Origin: Ottowia flava
GTDB lineage: Bacteria > Pseudomonadota > Gammaproteobacteria > Burkholderiales > Burkholderiaceae_C
NCBI RefSeq assembly: GCF_008017535.1
Contig: NZ_VRUA01000016.1
Span: forward strand, 1-64,000
Length of the DNA: 64,000 nt
Reading direction: 5' to 3'
In this document: in pieces, positions 15,954 to 25,310 of the stretch
Position numbering within the stretch: position 1 is the first letter of the stretch
Layout: every line of letters begins with the position of its first letter
Translations under genes and position numbers: made by a program
Notes under the pieces: generated by a model
The model's database searches: none
Told to the model about the DNA's origin: nothing
What the model saw: only the letters and a program-made list of their open reading frames with translations

Positions 15954-18812
15954 ATGTCTGATCAGCCCGCGCAACCTGGCCTCGCCGCCCTGTCCAAGTC
16001 GTTCGAACCCACCGCCATCGAGGCGCAATGGGGCCCGGAGTGGGAACGCCGTGGCTACGGCCGCGCTGGCGCGCGCGGCACCGGCGTGCCAGACGCTGAC
16101 GCCGCCGCGCGTGGCGAGAATTTCGCCATCCAGCTGCCGCCGCCCAATGTGACGGGCACGCTGCACATGGGCCATGCGTTCAACCAGACGATCATGGACA
16201 GCCTGACGCGCTACCACCGGATGCGCGGCTTCAACACGCTGTGGGTGCCGGGCACCGACCACGCGGGCATCGCCACGCAGATCGTGGTCGAGCGCCAGCT
16301 GCAGGAGCAGAAGCAAAGCCGGCACGATCTGGGCCGCAAAAACTTCGTGGCGCGCGTTTGGGAATGGAAGCAGCAGTCGGGCGACACCATCACGCGCCAG
16401 ATGCGCCGCATGGGCGCCAGCGTGGACTGGGGCCACGAGTACTTCACCATGGACGACAACCTGTCCAAAGTGGTGACCGACACCTTTGTGCGCCTGTATG
16501 AGCAGGGCCTGATCTACCGCGGCAAGCGCCTGGTCAACTGGGACCCTGAACTGAAGTCGGCCGTGAGCGACCTGGAAGTGGAAAGCGAAGAGGAAGACGG
16601 CTTCCTTTGGCACATTGCCTACCCGCTGGCCGATGGCAGTGGTAAGCAGCTGGTGGTCGCCACCACGCGCCCCGAGACCATGCTGGGCGACGTGGCGGTG
16701 ATGGTGCACCCGGAGGACGAGCGCTACCAGCACCTGATCGGCAAAACCGTGACGCTGCCGCTGGTGGGGCGTGAGATCCCGGTGATCGCCGACGACTACG
16801 TGGACCGCGAATTCGGCACCGGCGTGGTGAAGGTCACGCCCGCGCACGACGCCAACGACTACGCCGTCGGCCAGCGGCACCAGTTGCCGATGATCGGCGT
16901 GCTGAACCTGGACGCCACCATCAACGACGAGGCGCCGGCCGCGTACCGCGGGTTGGACCGCTTTGTCGCCCGCAAGGCCGTGGTGGCCGATCTTCAAGCC
17001 CAGGGCCTGCTGGTCGAAACCAAGCAGCACAAGCTGATGGTGCCGCGCTGCGCGCGCACCGGCCAGGTGATCGAGCCGATGCTGACGGACCAGTGGTTTG
17101 TCGCCATGACCAAGGTCAGCCCGCAGGACCCGACCGGCAAGAGCATTGCGCAAAAAGCCATCGACGTGGTGGCCAGCGGGCAGGTGCGCTTCGTGCCGGA
17201 AAACTGGGTCAACACCTACAACCAGTGGATGAACAACATCCAGGACTGGACCATCAGCCGCCAGCTGTGGTGGGGCCACCAGATTCCCGCCTGGTACGGC
17301 GAGGATGGGTCCATTTTTGTAGCAACGGACGAGGATGCGGCGCGGGCCAAGGCCGCAGCGGCCGGGTACAACGGCGCCCTGACGCGCGACCCGGACGTGC
17401 TGGACACCTGGTATTCGTCGGCGCTGGTGCCCTTCTCGTCGCTGGGTTGGCCGCAGCAAACGGAGGATCTGGCGTTGTACCTGCCTTCGTCCGTACTGGT
17501 GACCGGGCACGACATCATTTTCTTCTGGGTCGCCCGGATGATCATGATGACGACGCACTTCACTGGCCAGGTGCCCTTCCGCGACGTGTACATCCACGGC
17601 CTGGTGCTGGACGCGCACGGCAAGAAGATGAGCAAGAGCGAAGGCAACGTGCTGGACCCGGTCGACTTGATCGACGGCATCGCGCTGGAGCCGCTGCTGG
17701 CCAAGCGCACCACCGGCCTGCGCCGCCCCGAGACCGCACCCAAGGTGCGCACCAACACGCAGAAGGAATTCCCCGAAGGCATTCCGGGCTACGGCGCCGA
17801 TGCGCTGCGCTTCACCTTTGCCGCCATGGCCACGCTGGGCCGCACCATCAACTTCGACAGCAAGCGCTGCGAGGGCTACCGCAACTTCTGCAACAAGCTC
17901 TGGAACGCCAGCCGCTTCGTGCTGATGAATTGCGAAGGTCACGATGTGGGTCTGGAAGGCGATTCAGCGCCCGAGCGATCCGCCGCCGACCGCTGGATCG
18001 TCAGCCTGCTGCAGAAGACCGAGGCCGCCGTGGCCAAGGGCTTTGATGATTACCGCCTGGACTTGGCGGCCAACGCCATTTACGACTTCGTCTGGAACGA
18101 GTTCTGCGACTGGTACCTGGAGATCGCCAAGGTGCAGATCCAGACCGGCAATGCCGAGCAGCAGCGCGCCACGCGCCGCACGCTGGTGCGCGTGCTGGAA
18201 GCCATCTTGCGCCTGGCGCACCCGATCATCCCGTTCGTGACCGAAGCCTTGTGGCAAGCCGTCGCGCCGGTGGCGGGCAAGTCGGGCGACTCGGTGATGG
18301 TCGCGCCCTACCCGCAAGCGCAGACCGCCAACATCGACGAAGCCGCCGAAGCTGAGATGGCGCACCTGAAGGCGCTGGTCGACGCCTGCCGCACGCTGCG
18401 CGGCGAAATGAACGTATCGCCCGCGCAGCGCCTGCCGCTGTACGTGACGGGTGACGAAGCCTTTCTGCGCACCATGGGCCCCACGCTGCAGGCGCTGGCC
18501 AAGCTGAGTGAAGTCAAACTGTTCGCCACCGAAGCCGAATGGGCCGCCGCCGCTGGCGCCGCGCCTGTGGCCGTGGTGGGCGACGCACGCATGGCGCTGT
18601 TCATGGAGATCGATGTCGCGGCCGAAAAGCAGCGCCTGGACAAAGAAATCAAGCGCCTGGAAGGCGAAGTGACCAAGGCGCAGGGCAAGCTGGGCAACGA
18701 AGCCTTTGTCGCCAAGGCCCCGCCTGCAGTGATCGAGCAGGAGAAAAAGCGCGTCGCCGATTTCAGCGACACCCTGGACAAACTGAAGGCGCAGCGCGCG
18801 CGCCTGGGCTGA
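15954..18812 (+). CDS. valS: Valyl-tRNA synthetase
   Basis: Class I synthetase that charges tRNA-Val and hydrolyses mischarged Thr-tRNA in its editing domain. 952 residues, full length. The HIGH-type motif is [13 protein letters not shown] (about residues 62-74) and the KMSKS loop is KKMSKSEGN (about 557-565). The CP1 editing insert lies between them, with [19 protein letters not shown]. The anticodon-binding domain follows, and the protein ends in a coiled-coil arm rich in Lys and Glu (about 875-952) typical of ValRS. It stands alone on the plus strand. Confidence 0.98.
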   Translation: MSDQPAQPGLAALSKSFEPTAIEAQWGPEWERRGYGRAGARGTGVPDADAAARGENFAIQLPPPNVTGTLHMGHAFNQTIMDSLTRYHRMRGFNTLWVPGTDHAGIATQIVVERQLQEQKQSRHDLGRKNFVARVWEWKQQSGDTITRQMRRMGASVDWGHEYFTMDDNLSKVVTDTFVRLYEQGLIYRGKRLVNWDPELKSAVSDLEVESEEEDGFLWHIAYPLADGSGKQLVVATTRPETMLGDVAVMVHPEDERYQHLIGKTVTLPLVGREIPVIADDYVDREFGTGVVKVTPAHDANDYAVGQRHQLPMIGVLNLDATINDEAPAAYRGLDRFVARKAVVADLQAQGLLVETKQHKLMVPRCARTGQVIEPMLTDQWFVAMTKVSPQDPTGKSIAQKAIDVVASGQVRFVPENWVNTYNQWMNNIQDWTISRQLWWGHQIPAWYGEDGSIFVATDEDAARAKAAAAGYNGALTRDPDVLDTWYSSALVPFSSLGWPQQTEDLALYLPSSVLVTGHDIIFFWVARMIMMTTHFTGQVPFRDVYIHGLVLDAHGKKMSKSEGNVLDPVDLIDGIALEPLLAKRTTGLRRPETAPKVRTNTQKEFPEGIPGYGADALRFTFAAMATLGRTINFDSKRCEGYRNFCNKLWNASRFVLMNCEGHDVGLEGDSAPERSAADRWIVSLLQKTEAAVAKGFDDYRLDLAANAIYDFVWNEFCDWYLEIAKVQIQTGNAEQQRATRRTLVRVLEAILRLAHPIIPFVTEALWQAVAPVAGKSGDSVMVAPYPQAQTANIDEAAEAEMAHLKALVDACRTLRGEMNVSPAQRLPLYVTGDEAFLRTMGPTLQALAKLSEVKLFATEAEWAAAAGAAPVAVVGDARMALFMEIDVAAEKQRLDKEIKRLEGEVTKAQGKLGNEAFVAKAPPAVIEQEKKRVADFSDTLDKLKAQRARLG

Positions 18813-18846
18813 TTGGCACGCGCCGTCAGCGGCGCCTGCCCTTGGA

Positions 18847-19827
18847 TCAGGCCAGCGGCATCGGCTCGCTGTCCATGGGCCCAGTCTCGCTGCGCATCTG
18901 GCTCATCATCAGCGTCTCGTGGATGCGGTCGACCAGGTACCAGCTACCGCGCAGTTGCGATTCGTGCGTATAGGGGGCCAAGCGAGGGGTGATGCAGACG
19001 TTCTGCAGGCCCTTCAACGGCGAGTGGGCGTCTTGCAGTTCCTCTTCGTCGCTGTCCAGCATCAGCGCGCCAATGCGGCGCGCGCGCAGCGCCGCCGCCA
19101 GAGCGGGCAAGTCGAACAGGCACGAGCGGCTGATGCTCGTCCACAGCTGACCTGGCTTGCACGCGGCGAGGAAGCGGTCCCCCACCAAACCACGGTAGCG
19201 TGTCGCGTAGATCAGCTGCATCGAGACGGCATCAGCCACCTCGAGCATCTCCGCCAGCCCCATGGATTGCACGCCAAGGCGGCGCCACAGCTCCGCATTG
19301 CGGTGAACGGCCGGGTCGTAACCCACCACACGCACGCCCAGGGGCACCAGCATGGTGGCCAGCACATGCGCGGGCGGCGCGAGTCCCAGCAAGCCCACCA
19401 CACTGTCGTTGATCTCCCGCCCCGGCGCTGGCCGGACGTGCGCGTTGCATTCGGAAGCCCGTGGGTCACCCTGGTGGGCGCCTGAGCGAAACAGCGTCAG
19501 CAGCGTGGAAAGCAGGTATTCGGCGCTCGCCCGCACCGTTGCGCTGGAAGCCTGAATCACCCGAACACGCCGCTTCTGGCAGGCCTCGAAGTCCACGTTT
19601 TCCGTGCCGTCGTGGATGCGCGCGATCGCCACCAGTCGGGGCGCCTGCTCCAACAAGGCGTTGTTGATCTTGAAACGGGGCGGGACCACCAAGGCATCCG
19701 CCTGCGCGAGCTGCGTGTTCAAGGCGCCCGAGTCGTCCGCCCACCCTGGCAGATAATCCACTGAATGCCGCGACGCGAGCCAGTAGCGGGCGTCAGGGGC
19801 AAGGTCCTCCAGCAGAAGAATGTGCAC
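18847..19827 (-). CDS. Degenerate D-2-hydroxyacid dehydrogenase-like protein
   Basis: 326 residues with the fold signature of NAD-dependent 2-hydroxyacid dehydrogenases: IARIHDGTENVDFEACQKRR, RASAEYLLSTLLTLFR, and LKGLQNVCITPRLAPYT. Two functional features look damaged. The dinucleotide loop, normally GLGxIG, reads GLLGLAPPAHV, so the second and third glycines are gone. The catalytic His of the TPHxA motif is replaced by Arg (ITPRLAPYT). The EP pair of the normal active-site strand is replaced by an acidic run (DSDEEELQD). It may bind another ligand or be a non-catalytic paralogue. The frame is intact and the start is ATG at 19827. Confidence 0.75.
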   Translation of the reverse strand: MHILLLEDLAPDARYWLASRHSVDYLPGWADDSGALNTQLAQADALVVPPRFKINNALLEQAPRLVAIARIHDGTENVDFEACQKRRVRVIQASSATVRASAEYLLSTLLTLFRSGAHQGDPRASECNAHVRPAPGREINDSVVGLLGLAPPAHVLATMLVPLGVRVVGYDPAVHRNAELWRRLGVQSMGLAEMLEVADAVSMQLIYATRYRGLVGDRFLAACKPGQLWTSISRSCLFDLPALAAALRARRIGALMLDSDEEELQDAHSPLKGLQNVCITPRLAPYTHESQLRGSWYLVDRIHETLMMSQMRSETGPMDSEPMPLA

Positions 19828-19860
19828 GCGTTCCTCCGTGGTGTCGGATAGAGAGCCTGT

Positions 19861-19882
19861 CCCGGCCTTGCAGCCGGGTTTT
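19861..19882 (+). terminator. Hairpin with T-tract upstream of galU
   Basis: CCCGGC-CTTGCA-GCCGGG followed by TTTT on the plus strand. No plus-strand gene ends just before it, so it could attenuate a galU transcript. It may also be a coincidental structure. Confidence 0.4.
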
Positions 19883-19915
19883 GCGAATTTGTAACTTTAC
19901 CACCTACCCCTCCAC

Positions 19916-20803
19916 ATGCCGATGCCCCACCAGGTCTATGTCGCTGTTTTTCCTGTAGCCGGCCTGGGCACGCGCTTCCTGCCGGCGACGAAGGCCAGCC
20001 CCAAGGAAATGCTGCCCATCGTCGATAAGCCGCTCATTGAATACGCGGTGGAAGAGGCCTATGCGGCCGGTGTGCGGCACATGGTGTTCGTGACCGGGCG
20101 CAGCAAACGAGCGATCGAAGACCACTTCGACACCGCATACGAGTTGGAAAGCGAACTGGAGGCGGCCGGCAAGAGCGCCCTGCTCGACGTCGTGCGGGCC
20201 GTGCAGCCAGCCGACATGGTGTGCACCTACGTGCGCCAGCCGCGCTCGCTGGGCTTGGGGCACGCCGTCCTGTGCGCGGCACATATCGTGGGCAACCAGC
20301 CGTTCGCCGTGTTGCTGGCAGACGACCTAATGGTCGGTCCACCCGATGGCTTGCCGGTGCTCGCGCAGATGACGCACGCTTACGAGACGCTGGGCCGTTC
20401 GGTGCTGGCGGTGCAGGAAGTGCCCGAGGACCAGGTCAGCCGCTACGGCATCGTCGCGGGCTCCCCGGCGGGCGATCGGCTGATCAGCATCGAGCGCATC
20501 GTGGAAAAACCGAAGCGCGCCGATGCGCCCTCGCGCATGGGCGTGGCGGGCCGCTACATCCTCACCCCGCGCATCTTCGACGAAATACGCAACCAGACGC
20601 CGGGCGCCGGCGGCGAGATCCAGCTGACGGACGCCATCGCCCAGCTGATGACCAAAGAGCGCGTCTACGCATACCAGTACAGCGGCAAGCGCTACGATTG
20701 TGGTAGCAAAGAAGGTTTTTTGCAGGCTACTGTCGAACTGGCTCTGCAGCACCCGCAGATGGGCGAGCCGTTCCGCGCCTACCTGAAGACGCTGGCGCTC
20801 TGA
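19916..20803 (+). CDS. galU: UTP-glucose-1-phosphate uridylyltransferase
   Basis: Makes UDP-glucose from UTP and glucose 1-phosphate for surface polysaccharides. 295 residues. The nucleotide-binding signature [20 protein letters not shown] lies at the N-terminus, followed by [25 protein letters not shown] carries the metal-binding Asp pair, and [13 protein letters not shown] is the usual sugar-site stretch. Two in-frame ATGs (19916 and 19922) are both possible, with no clear Shine-Dalgarno sequence before either. Divergent from the dehydrogenase-like gene. Confidence 0.96.
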   Translation: MPMPHQVYVAVFPVAGLGTRFLPATKASPKEMLPIVDKPLIEYAVEEAYAAGVRHMVFVTGRSKRAIEDHFDTAYELESELEAAGKSALLDVVRAVQPADMVCTYVRQPRSLGLGHAVLCAAHIVGNQPFAVLLADDLMVGPPDGLPVLAQMTHAYETLGRSVLAVQEVPEDQVSRYGIVAGSPAGDRLISIERIVEKPKRADAPSRMGVAGRYILTPRIFDEIRNQTPGAGGEIQLTDAIAQLMTKERVYAYQYSGKRYDCGSKEGFLQATVELALQHPQMGEPFRAYLKTLAL

Positions 20804-20831
20804 GCGCTTGGCGCACTTGGGCCTCGCCGGC

Positions 20832-21059
20832 TCAGCGGCGGCGCAGCAGGTGGATGTACTCGTCGCCCACGGTCTGCTGCTCGACCAGCGCATGGCCGGT
20901 CTGCTTGCAAAACGCCTGAAAATCGCGCACCGATCCGGCGTCGGTGCACAGCACCTTCAGCAGCTCGCCGCTTTGCAGTTCGGCCAGCGCCTTCTTGGCT
21001 TTGAGGATGGGCAGCGGGCAGTTCAGGCCGCGCGCATCCACTTCCTTCGCAATGTCCAT
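20832..21059 (-). CDS. TusA/SirA-like sulfurtransferase protein
   Basis: 75-residue single-domain protein with the TusA-type motif LNCPLPILKAKKAL near the N-terminus. The Cys of CPxP is the persulfide carrier in this family. The remainder (GELLKVLCTDAGSVRDFQAF and the C-terminal EQQTVGDEYIHLLRR) fits the two-layer alpha/beta fold. TusA proteins relay sulfur for tRNA thiolation or other sulfur transfer; YeeD/YedF relatives have different partners. It ends a minus-strand run cysM-Nudix-TusA, which gives a loose sulfur theme. Confidence 0.85.
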   Translation of the reverse strand: MDIAKEVDARGLNCPLPILKAKKALAELQSGELLKVLCTDAGSVRDFQAFCKQTGHALVEQQTVGDEYIHLLRRR

Positions 21060-21073
21060 CGGGCGATTGTCGG

Positions 21074-21622
21074 TCAATCCAGCCCGCGGCGCCGTTCGGC
21101 GTTTTCTTCGGCGGTAAAGAACACCGGCTCGTGCCCGCGCGTGCGCAGCCAGTCGGCCAGCGCGTAGCCGGTGCCGGCGGGCCAGCACTTGAGCTCGTCC
21201 AGTTCGTACAGGCGCCAGTCGACCAGCTCGGGCGACAGGCGCACTTCGCCTTCACACACCGCGTGGTAGGCGATGATGACCTGGTTCATGCGCAGAAACT
21301 CGTAGGCGCCGACCAGCTTCAGCTCGCGCACATCCAGGTTGGTCTCTTCCTTCACCTCGCGCGCCACGCCTTCCTGAGGCGACTCGCCCGCCTCCATGAA
21401 GCCGGTGATCAGCGCGAACATCTTCGCCGGCCAGGCCGCGTTGCGCGCCAGCAGCACCTTGCCCTGGTACTCGACGATGGCGGCCAGCACCGGCGTCGGG
21501 TTGTTCCAGTGCGTGTAACCACAGGCCGGGCAGCGCAGCCGCTCCTTGAGGCCGCCGTCTTCTTCGGCGGCCAGCATCTGCAGCGGCGTGGCGCAACGGG
21601 GGCAGTAGTTGAAGTCGGTCAT
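21074..21622 (-). CDS. Nudix hydrolase with zinc ribbon (NudC-like)
   Basis: 182 residues. An N-terminal zinc ribbon (YCPRC at 7-11, then LRCPACGYTHW) precedes a Nudix domain. The Nudix box is GFMEAGESPQEGV, then AREVKEET, and the final Gly position of the motif is Asn (EETNLDV). This ribbon plus Nudix layout resembles NudC NADH pyrophosphatase/decapping enzymes, but the protein is much shorter (NudC is about 257 residues). The SQPWPFPxS NudC signature is also not seen (here NAAWPAKMFALI). It is therefore a short relative with unknown substrate. It lies 14 bp from the TusA-like gene. Confidence 0.85.
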   Translation of the reverse strand: MTDFNYCPRCATPLQMLAAEEDGGLKERLRCPACGYTHWNNPTPVLAAIVEYQGKVLLARNAAWPAKMFALITGFMEAGESPQEGVAREVKEETNLDVRELKLVGAYEFLRMNQVIIAYHAVCEGEVRLSPELVDWRLYELDELKCWPAGTGYALADWLRTRGHEPVFFTAEENAERRRGLD

Positions 21623-21623
21623 T

Positions 21624-21689
21624 TTGCTTTTATTTTGATAGCTGCCCGCGCAGATTCCTCTAGGGCCAGAGGCAGATTTGATTCAAAAC
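21624..21689 (+). repeat. Interspersed ~60-bp repeat, copy 6 (reference copy)
   Basis: Clearest copy. Left half: TTTATTTTGATAGCTGC, then CCGCGCAGATT. Middle: CCTCTAGGG. Right half: CCAGAGGCAGATTTGATT and CAAAA. CTGCC and GGCAG can pair as part of an imperfect dyad. It fills the gap between the Nudix gene and the cysM stop codon exactly. Confidence 0.85.
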
Positions 21690-22592
21690 TCAGGCAGGAA
21701 ACACGCCGGTGGACAAATAACGGTCCCCGCGGTCGCACACCACAAAGACGATGGTGGCGTTCTCGCTGCGCGCCGCCACCTGCTGCGCAACCCAGGCCGC
21801 CCCACCGGACGAGATGCCGCCGAAGATACCCTCCTCCCGCGCCAGGCGCCGCGCCATGTCTTCTGCGTCCAGCTGGTCGACCAGCACCAGCTCGTCAATC
21901 GCCTTGGGGTCGTAGATTTTCGGCAGGTATTCCTCAGGCCATTTGCGGATGCCGGGGATGCGCGAACCCTCGGCGGGCTGTGCGCCCACGACCCTGATCG
22001 CGGGATTGCGCTCCTTCAGATAGCGCGACACGCCGGTGATCGTGCCCGTGGTGCCCATCGCACTGACGAAGTGGGTGATGCGGCCCTGCGTCTGCTCCCA
22101 CAGCTCGGGGCCGGTGGTTTCGTAGTGGATGCGCGGGTTGTCCGCGTTGGCGAACTGGTCGAGCATGCGGCCCTTGCCTTGCGCCACCATCTTGTCGCCG
22201 AGGTCGCGTGCGTACTCCATGCCGCCCGAGCGTGGGGTCAGAATCAGCTCAGCGCCAAACGCCTTCATGGTCTGCGCCCGTTCCACCGACAGGTCCTCCG
22301 GCATGATCAAAATCATGCGGTAGCCCTTGATCGCCGCAGCCATCGCCAGGGCGATGCCGGTGTTGCCGCTGGTCGCCTCGATCAGCGTGTCGCCAGGCTG
22401 GATCTCGCCGCGCTCCTCGGCGCGCCGGATCATCGACATCGCCGGTCTGTCCTTCACCGAGCCCGCCGGGTTGTTGCCCTCCAGCTTGGCCAGCACCACA
22501 TTGCCGCGCGCCGTGTTGACCTGTGCATCGATGCGCTGCAGCCGCACCAGCGGCGTGCGCCCGATGGCGTCCTCAATCGTCGGGTAGTTCAT
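21690..22592 (-). CDS. cysM: Cysteine synthase B (O-acetylserine sulfhydrylase)
   Basis: PLP enzyme that joins O-acetylserine with sulfide or thiosulfate to make cysteine or S-sulfocysteine. 300 residues from the ATG at 22592 (MNYPTIEDAIGRTPLVRL). The PLP lysine lies in NNPAGSVKDRPAM. The substrate loop is EATSGNTGIALAMAAAIKGY, and the PLP phosphate loop is AMGTTGTITGVSRYL. The short C-terminus and ERGEIQPGDTLIE segment place it with CysM rather than CysK. Its downstream flank is an interspersed repeat; tRNA-Leu lies divergently upstream. Confidence 0.94.
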   Translation of the reverse strand: MNYPTIEDAIGRTPLVRLQRIDAQVNTARGNVVLAKLEGNNPAGSVKDRPAMSMIRRAEERGEIQPGDTLIEATSGNTGIALAMAAAIKGYRMILIMPEDLSVERAQTMKAFGAELILTPRSGGMEYARDLGDKMVAQGKGRMLDQFANADNPRIHYETTGPELWEQTQGRITHFVSAMGTTGTITGVSRYLKERNPAIRVVGAQPAEGSRIPGIRKWPEEYLPKIYDPKAIDELVLVDQLDAEDMARRLAREEGIFGGISSGGAAWVAQQVAARSENATIVFVVCDRGDRYLSTGVFPA

Positions 22593-22633
22593 GTTTCGCA
22601 CTGTGCCATAATTTCCGGCTCAGCTATCGCGCT

Positions 22634-22720
22634 GCCCGGGTGGCGAAATCGGTAGACGCAGCAGACTCAAAATCTGCCGGTGGCAACACCGTGCCGGTTC
22701 GATTCCGGCCCCGGGCACCA
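22634..22720 (+). tRNA. tRNA-Leu(CAA)
   Basis: 87-nt class II tRNA. Acceptor GCCCGGG pairs with CCCGGGC, followed by ACCA. The anticodon stem GCAGA-CTCAAAA-TCTGC carries CAA. The variable arm is GGTGGCAACACC-type, and the T-arm is GCCGG-TTCGATT-CCGGC. Confidence 0.97.
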
Positions 22721-22804
22721 GTGCTGTCACGCGAGGCACGCACTCTTCAAGCGACTTCGGCTGCGCAAAAGCGCTTCCTTTTCAGACGCGCTGGCCGTCA
22801 GCAA

Positions 22805-24199
22805 CTAACACTCGGTCCTGGCCTCCTCCGCACCCTCGCCTTGCCGCTCCAGCGCCCAGGCCAGCACGAAACCCACCGCGAGCACGGCCACGCCTGCCAT
22901 GGCGCCCGCCTTCACGTAGACCAAAGACGACCACAGCATGTAGCCGCAGACCGCGGCAAACAGCAGGGGCAGCAAGGGATACAGCGGCACGCGGAATGGC
23001 CGGACCGTGTCAGGCTCCTTGATCCGCAGAACGATCAGGGCAACAGTGCACAGCAGGAAGAAAAACCAGAACACCGGCGCCGTGTAGTCCACCATGGCCT
23101 GAAACCCGCCGCGCAGACTGGCGCCAAACGCCACCAACAGCAGGGCCAATGCGGACTGGACGTACAGCGCCACGACCGGCACCCCACGCTCGCCCTCCCA
23201 GCGCCCGAGGGCATGCAAGCCGCGCCAGTCGCGACCAACCGCAAAACTCGTGCGTGCGCCGACGATCATCGTGGCGTTGATTGAGGTCAACGCGGCCACC
23301 GCCACCATGATCGCGATGAGCGTCTCGCCGGTTCGGCCGAAGGCCACGCGCAACAGGTCGGCCGCCACCGCTTCGCTTTGGGCCATGCCCTGCAGGCCCA
23401 GCCCGTACACATAGGCCAGATTCACCAGCACGTAGAGCAGCGTGATCAAGCCGAGGCTGATGGTCAATGCGTGCAGCATGCCGCGGCGCGAGCCGCGCAG
23501 TTCCGCACTGAGGTAGGCCGCTTCGTTCCAGCCGCCATAGGTCAGCAACACAAAGACCATGGCCAGACCCAGCATGCCCAGGCCGGGCATCCCGCCCGAG
23601 GCGCCGCTTTCCGCTGGCACCGATCCCGTCACGCCAGGCATGGCATGGCCCGTGTCGAGCCACAGCCACGCACCGGCGACAACCACCAGCACCAAACCCA
23701 GCACCTCGGCCAGCGTCAGCCAGGTCTGCGTGCCCGCGCTGGTGTGGATGCCGCGCGCGTTAAGCCAGGTCAGCAGCATCACGGCCAAGGTGCCCCAGAA
23801 GGCCGCGCCGTACTCACCGAGCGGCACCAGCGCGTTGACGTAGTCGCCAAAGACGAATGCCAGCAGCGCGATCGACCCGGTGGTGATCACGGAAAAGCGG
23901 GCCCACGCAAACAGGAACGCCATGCGCTTGCCGTAGGCCCGGTGAAGGAAGTGGTAGTCGCCGCCGACGTGCGGCCAAGCGGCCGCGAGCTCGGCATAGC
24001 ACAGGGCGCCGACCAGCGAGACCAATCCACCCAGCACCCATGCGCCAATCATCCAGGCCACGGAATCCGTGAACTGGGCAACCAGGGACGGCGCCTTGAA
24101 AATGCCCGCGCCGATGACGATGCCCACGATGATGGCCACGGCTTCGTGCAGCCGCAGGCTCGGCTGCGGTTGCAGCGTTTCAGAGGCCGGGGCAGTCAT
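22805..24199 (-). CDS. APC-family amino acid permease
   Basis: 464-residue inner-membrane transporter with about 12 helices. The first helix has the APC signature VAIIVGIVIGAGIFKAPSLV (GIGIG-type unwound segment where substrate binds). GALCYAELAAAWPHVGGDYHF follows, the conserved E-A-P-x-G-G-x-Y loop in a variant form. The final helices are hydrophobic up to VGFVLAWALERQ. APC permeases take up amino acids or polyamines by proton symport or exchange; the substrate is not readable here. Its ATG overlaps the stop of nothing upstream, but its own start lies at 24199 and the methyltransferase gene ends at 24196, a four-base ATGA overlap that shows translational coupling. Confidence 0.9.
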   Translation of the reverse strand: MTAPASETLQPQPSLRLHEAVAIIVGIVIGAGIFKAPSLVAQFTDSVAWMIGAWVLGGLVSLVGALCYAELAAAWPHVGGDYHFLHRAYGKRMAFLFAWARFSVITTGSIALLAFVFGDYVNALVPLGEYGAAFWGTLAVMLLTWLNARGIHTSAGTQTWLTLAEVLGLVLVVVAGAWLWLDTGHAMPGVTGSVPAESGASGGMPGLGMLGLAMVFVLLTYGGWNEAAYLSAELRGSRRGMLHALTISLGLITLLYVLVNLAYVYGLGLQGMAQSEAVAADLLRVAFGRTGETLIAIMVAVAALTSINATMIVGARTSFAVGRDWRGLHALGRWEGERGVPVVALYVQSALALLLVAFGASLRGGFQAMVDYTAPVFWFFFLLCTVALIVLRIKEPDTVRPFRVPLYPLLPLLFAAVCGYMLWSSLVYVKAGAMAGVAVLAVGFVLAWALERQGEGAEEARTEC

Positions 24200-25149
24200 T
24201 CGGCGCCCAGCGACTCTGCCTCGCTTTCCGGCGCGGGGCCGGAGCCGCCAATGGGTGGCGCAAGGCCTGTGCGGCGCCCGGCGAAGGGTGTGCGGGCACC
24301 GTTCGCCGTCAGGTCGTACACCACCCCCCGCATCTCATCGCCGCTCAAATGGCCGACGAAGCGGCGCAGATGACCATCCTCATCGATGAAACCGAAGCGG
24401 ATCTGCGAGCCCGCCACTTTGGGCTCGCGCACACCGGTCTGGAATTGTGCGAAGGTCAGCGTTCCCCTGAAGTCCTGGAACGTCTGCTCCACATGAAGCT
24501 TCACCGTCACGGGTCCGGTTCTCTGGGAGAAGCTCAGTTCCCAGTCACCGCCGGCATTGGCCGGCACCAGCCACAGGTGCACTGCCGCGTGCCCGACGCG
24601 CGACGTCTCATCCGGCTGCCAGCGGCCCATGCGGAATTCGTGCGACACCACGCGCGTGCCCGGTTTCAGCGCCATGATGCGGGGACGCAGCCGCAGGTTG
24701 AGGTGCGGCAGCAGGTACATGGTGATGACCGTGGCGCGAGAGAAGTCGGACTCGAAGATGTCCGCTTTTTCGAACCGGGCGCGCTCACCCACGCCGGCCT
24801 GCGCGGCCAGCCGGCGCGACAGTTGAACCATGTCCGGGTTGTATTCGATGCCCAGGCCCTGCGCACCTTCGCGCGCGGCGGCAATCACAATCTTGCCGTC
24901 GCCGGAACCCAGGTCAATCAGAAAATCCTGCGGGGTCAACTGGGCCAGGCGCAGCATGCGGTTGACCTGCACATCGGGCGTCGGTATCCAGATCACGTCC
25001 TTGCCGAACTGGCCACGCTGAGGCTGGTAGCTGCCGCTCTCGGAAGTGGGCGCTTGCGCCAGTGCCGGTTGGGACGAAAGCCATCCGCTGGCCACCAGTG
25101 CGGCCGATCCGGCCAGCCAGTCTCGTCGATGCCTCTGCCATGGCGTCAT
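24196..25149 (-). CDS. Tat-signal-bearing SAM-dependent methyltransferase
   Basis: 317 residues. The N-terminus MTPWQRHRRDWLAG, then SAALVASGWLSSQPALAQA, has a twin-arginine (RRDWL) followed by a hydrophobic stretch and an AQA cleavage site. That is the pattern of a Tat export signal. The next part is a class I methyltransferase: FLIDLGSGDGKIVIAAAREG (motif I) and GLGIEYNPDMV (the acidic residue for ribose), with ARFEKADIFESDF. A C-terminal beta-rich region (VTVKLHVEQTFQDFRG) is not part of the usual fold. Export would put the enzyme where SAM is not expected, so the real location and ligand are open. Cotranscribed with the APC permease. Confidence 0.82.
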   Translation of the reverse strand: MTPWQRHRRDWLAGSAALVASGWLSSQPALAQAPTSESGSYQPQRGQFGKDVIWIPTPDVQVNRMLRLAQLTPQDFLIDLGSGDGKIVIAAAREGAQGLGIEYNPDMVQLSRRLAAQAGVGERARFEKADIFESDFSRATVITMYLLPHLNLRLRPRIMALKPGTRVVSHEFRMGRWQPDETSRVGHAAVHLWLVPANAGGDWELSFSQRTGPVTVKLHVEQTFQDFRGTLTFAQFQTGVREPKVAGSQIRFGFIDEDGHLRRFVGHLSGDEMRGVVYDLTANGARTPFAGRRTGLAPPIGGSGPAPESEAESLGAE

Positions 25150-25251
25150 CGCCCCGTGCTCCTTCGCGGTTCATTCGGGTGGGTGATCAGCAGACGGCGC
25201 GCCGCCGCCAAGGTCAGGTACCGGGAAACAGCACCCAGTACAACCATACCA

Positions 25252-25310
25252 TCAATGAAATCGACCTGTAACGCTTGACCTATCTACGCAGTCAGCTATT
25301 TTTTTTCTAG
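25252..25310 (-). repeat. Interspersed ~60-bp repeat, copy 7
   Basis: Reverse copy. The complement reads AAAAAAAATAGCTGACTGCG, then TACAGGTCGATTTCATTGA. Its left part supplies the final codons of the SDR gene (LLEKK-stop). Confidence 0.7.

Noticed and set aside
15759-17942. A long open frame (over 700 codons) antisense to valS
   Set aside because: It mirrors valS codon for codon in GC-rich DNA, has His/Val/Gly-rich composition and no family resemblance. valS itself is unmistakable.
20695-20760. Possible repeat copy in galU
   Set aside because: Only a T-run and a GGCTACTG segment match; the right half is absent.
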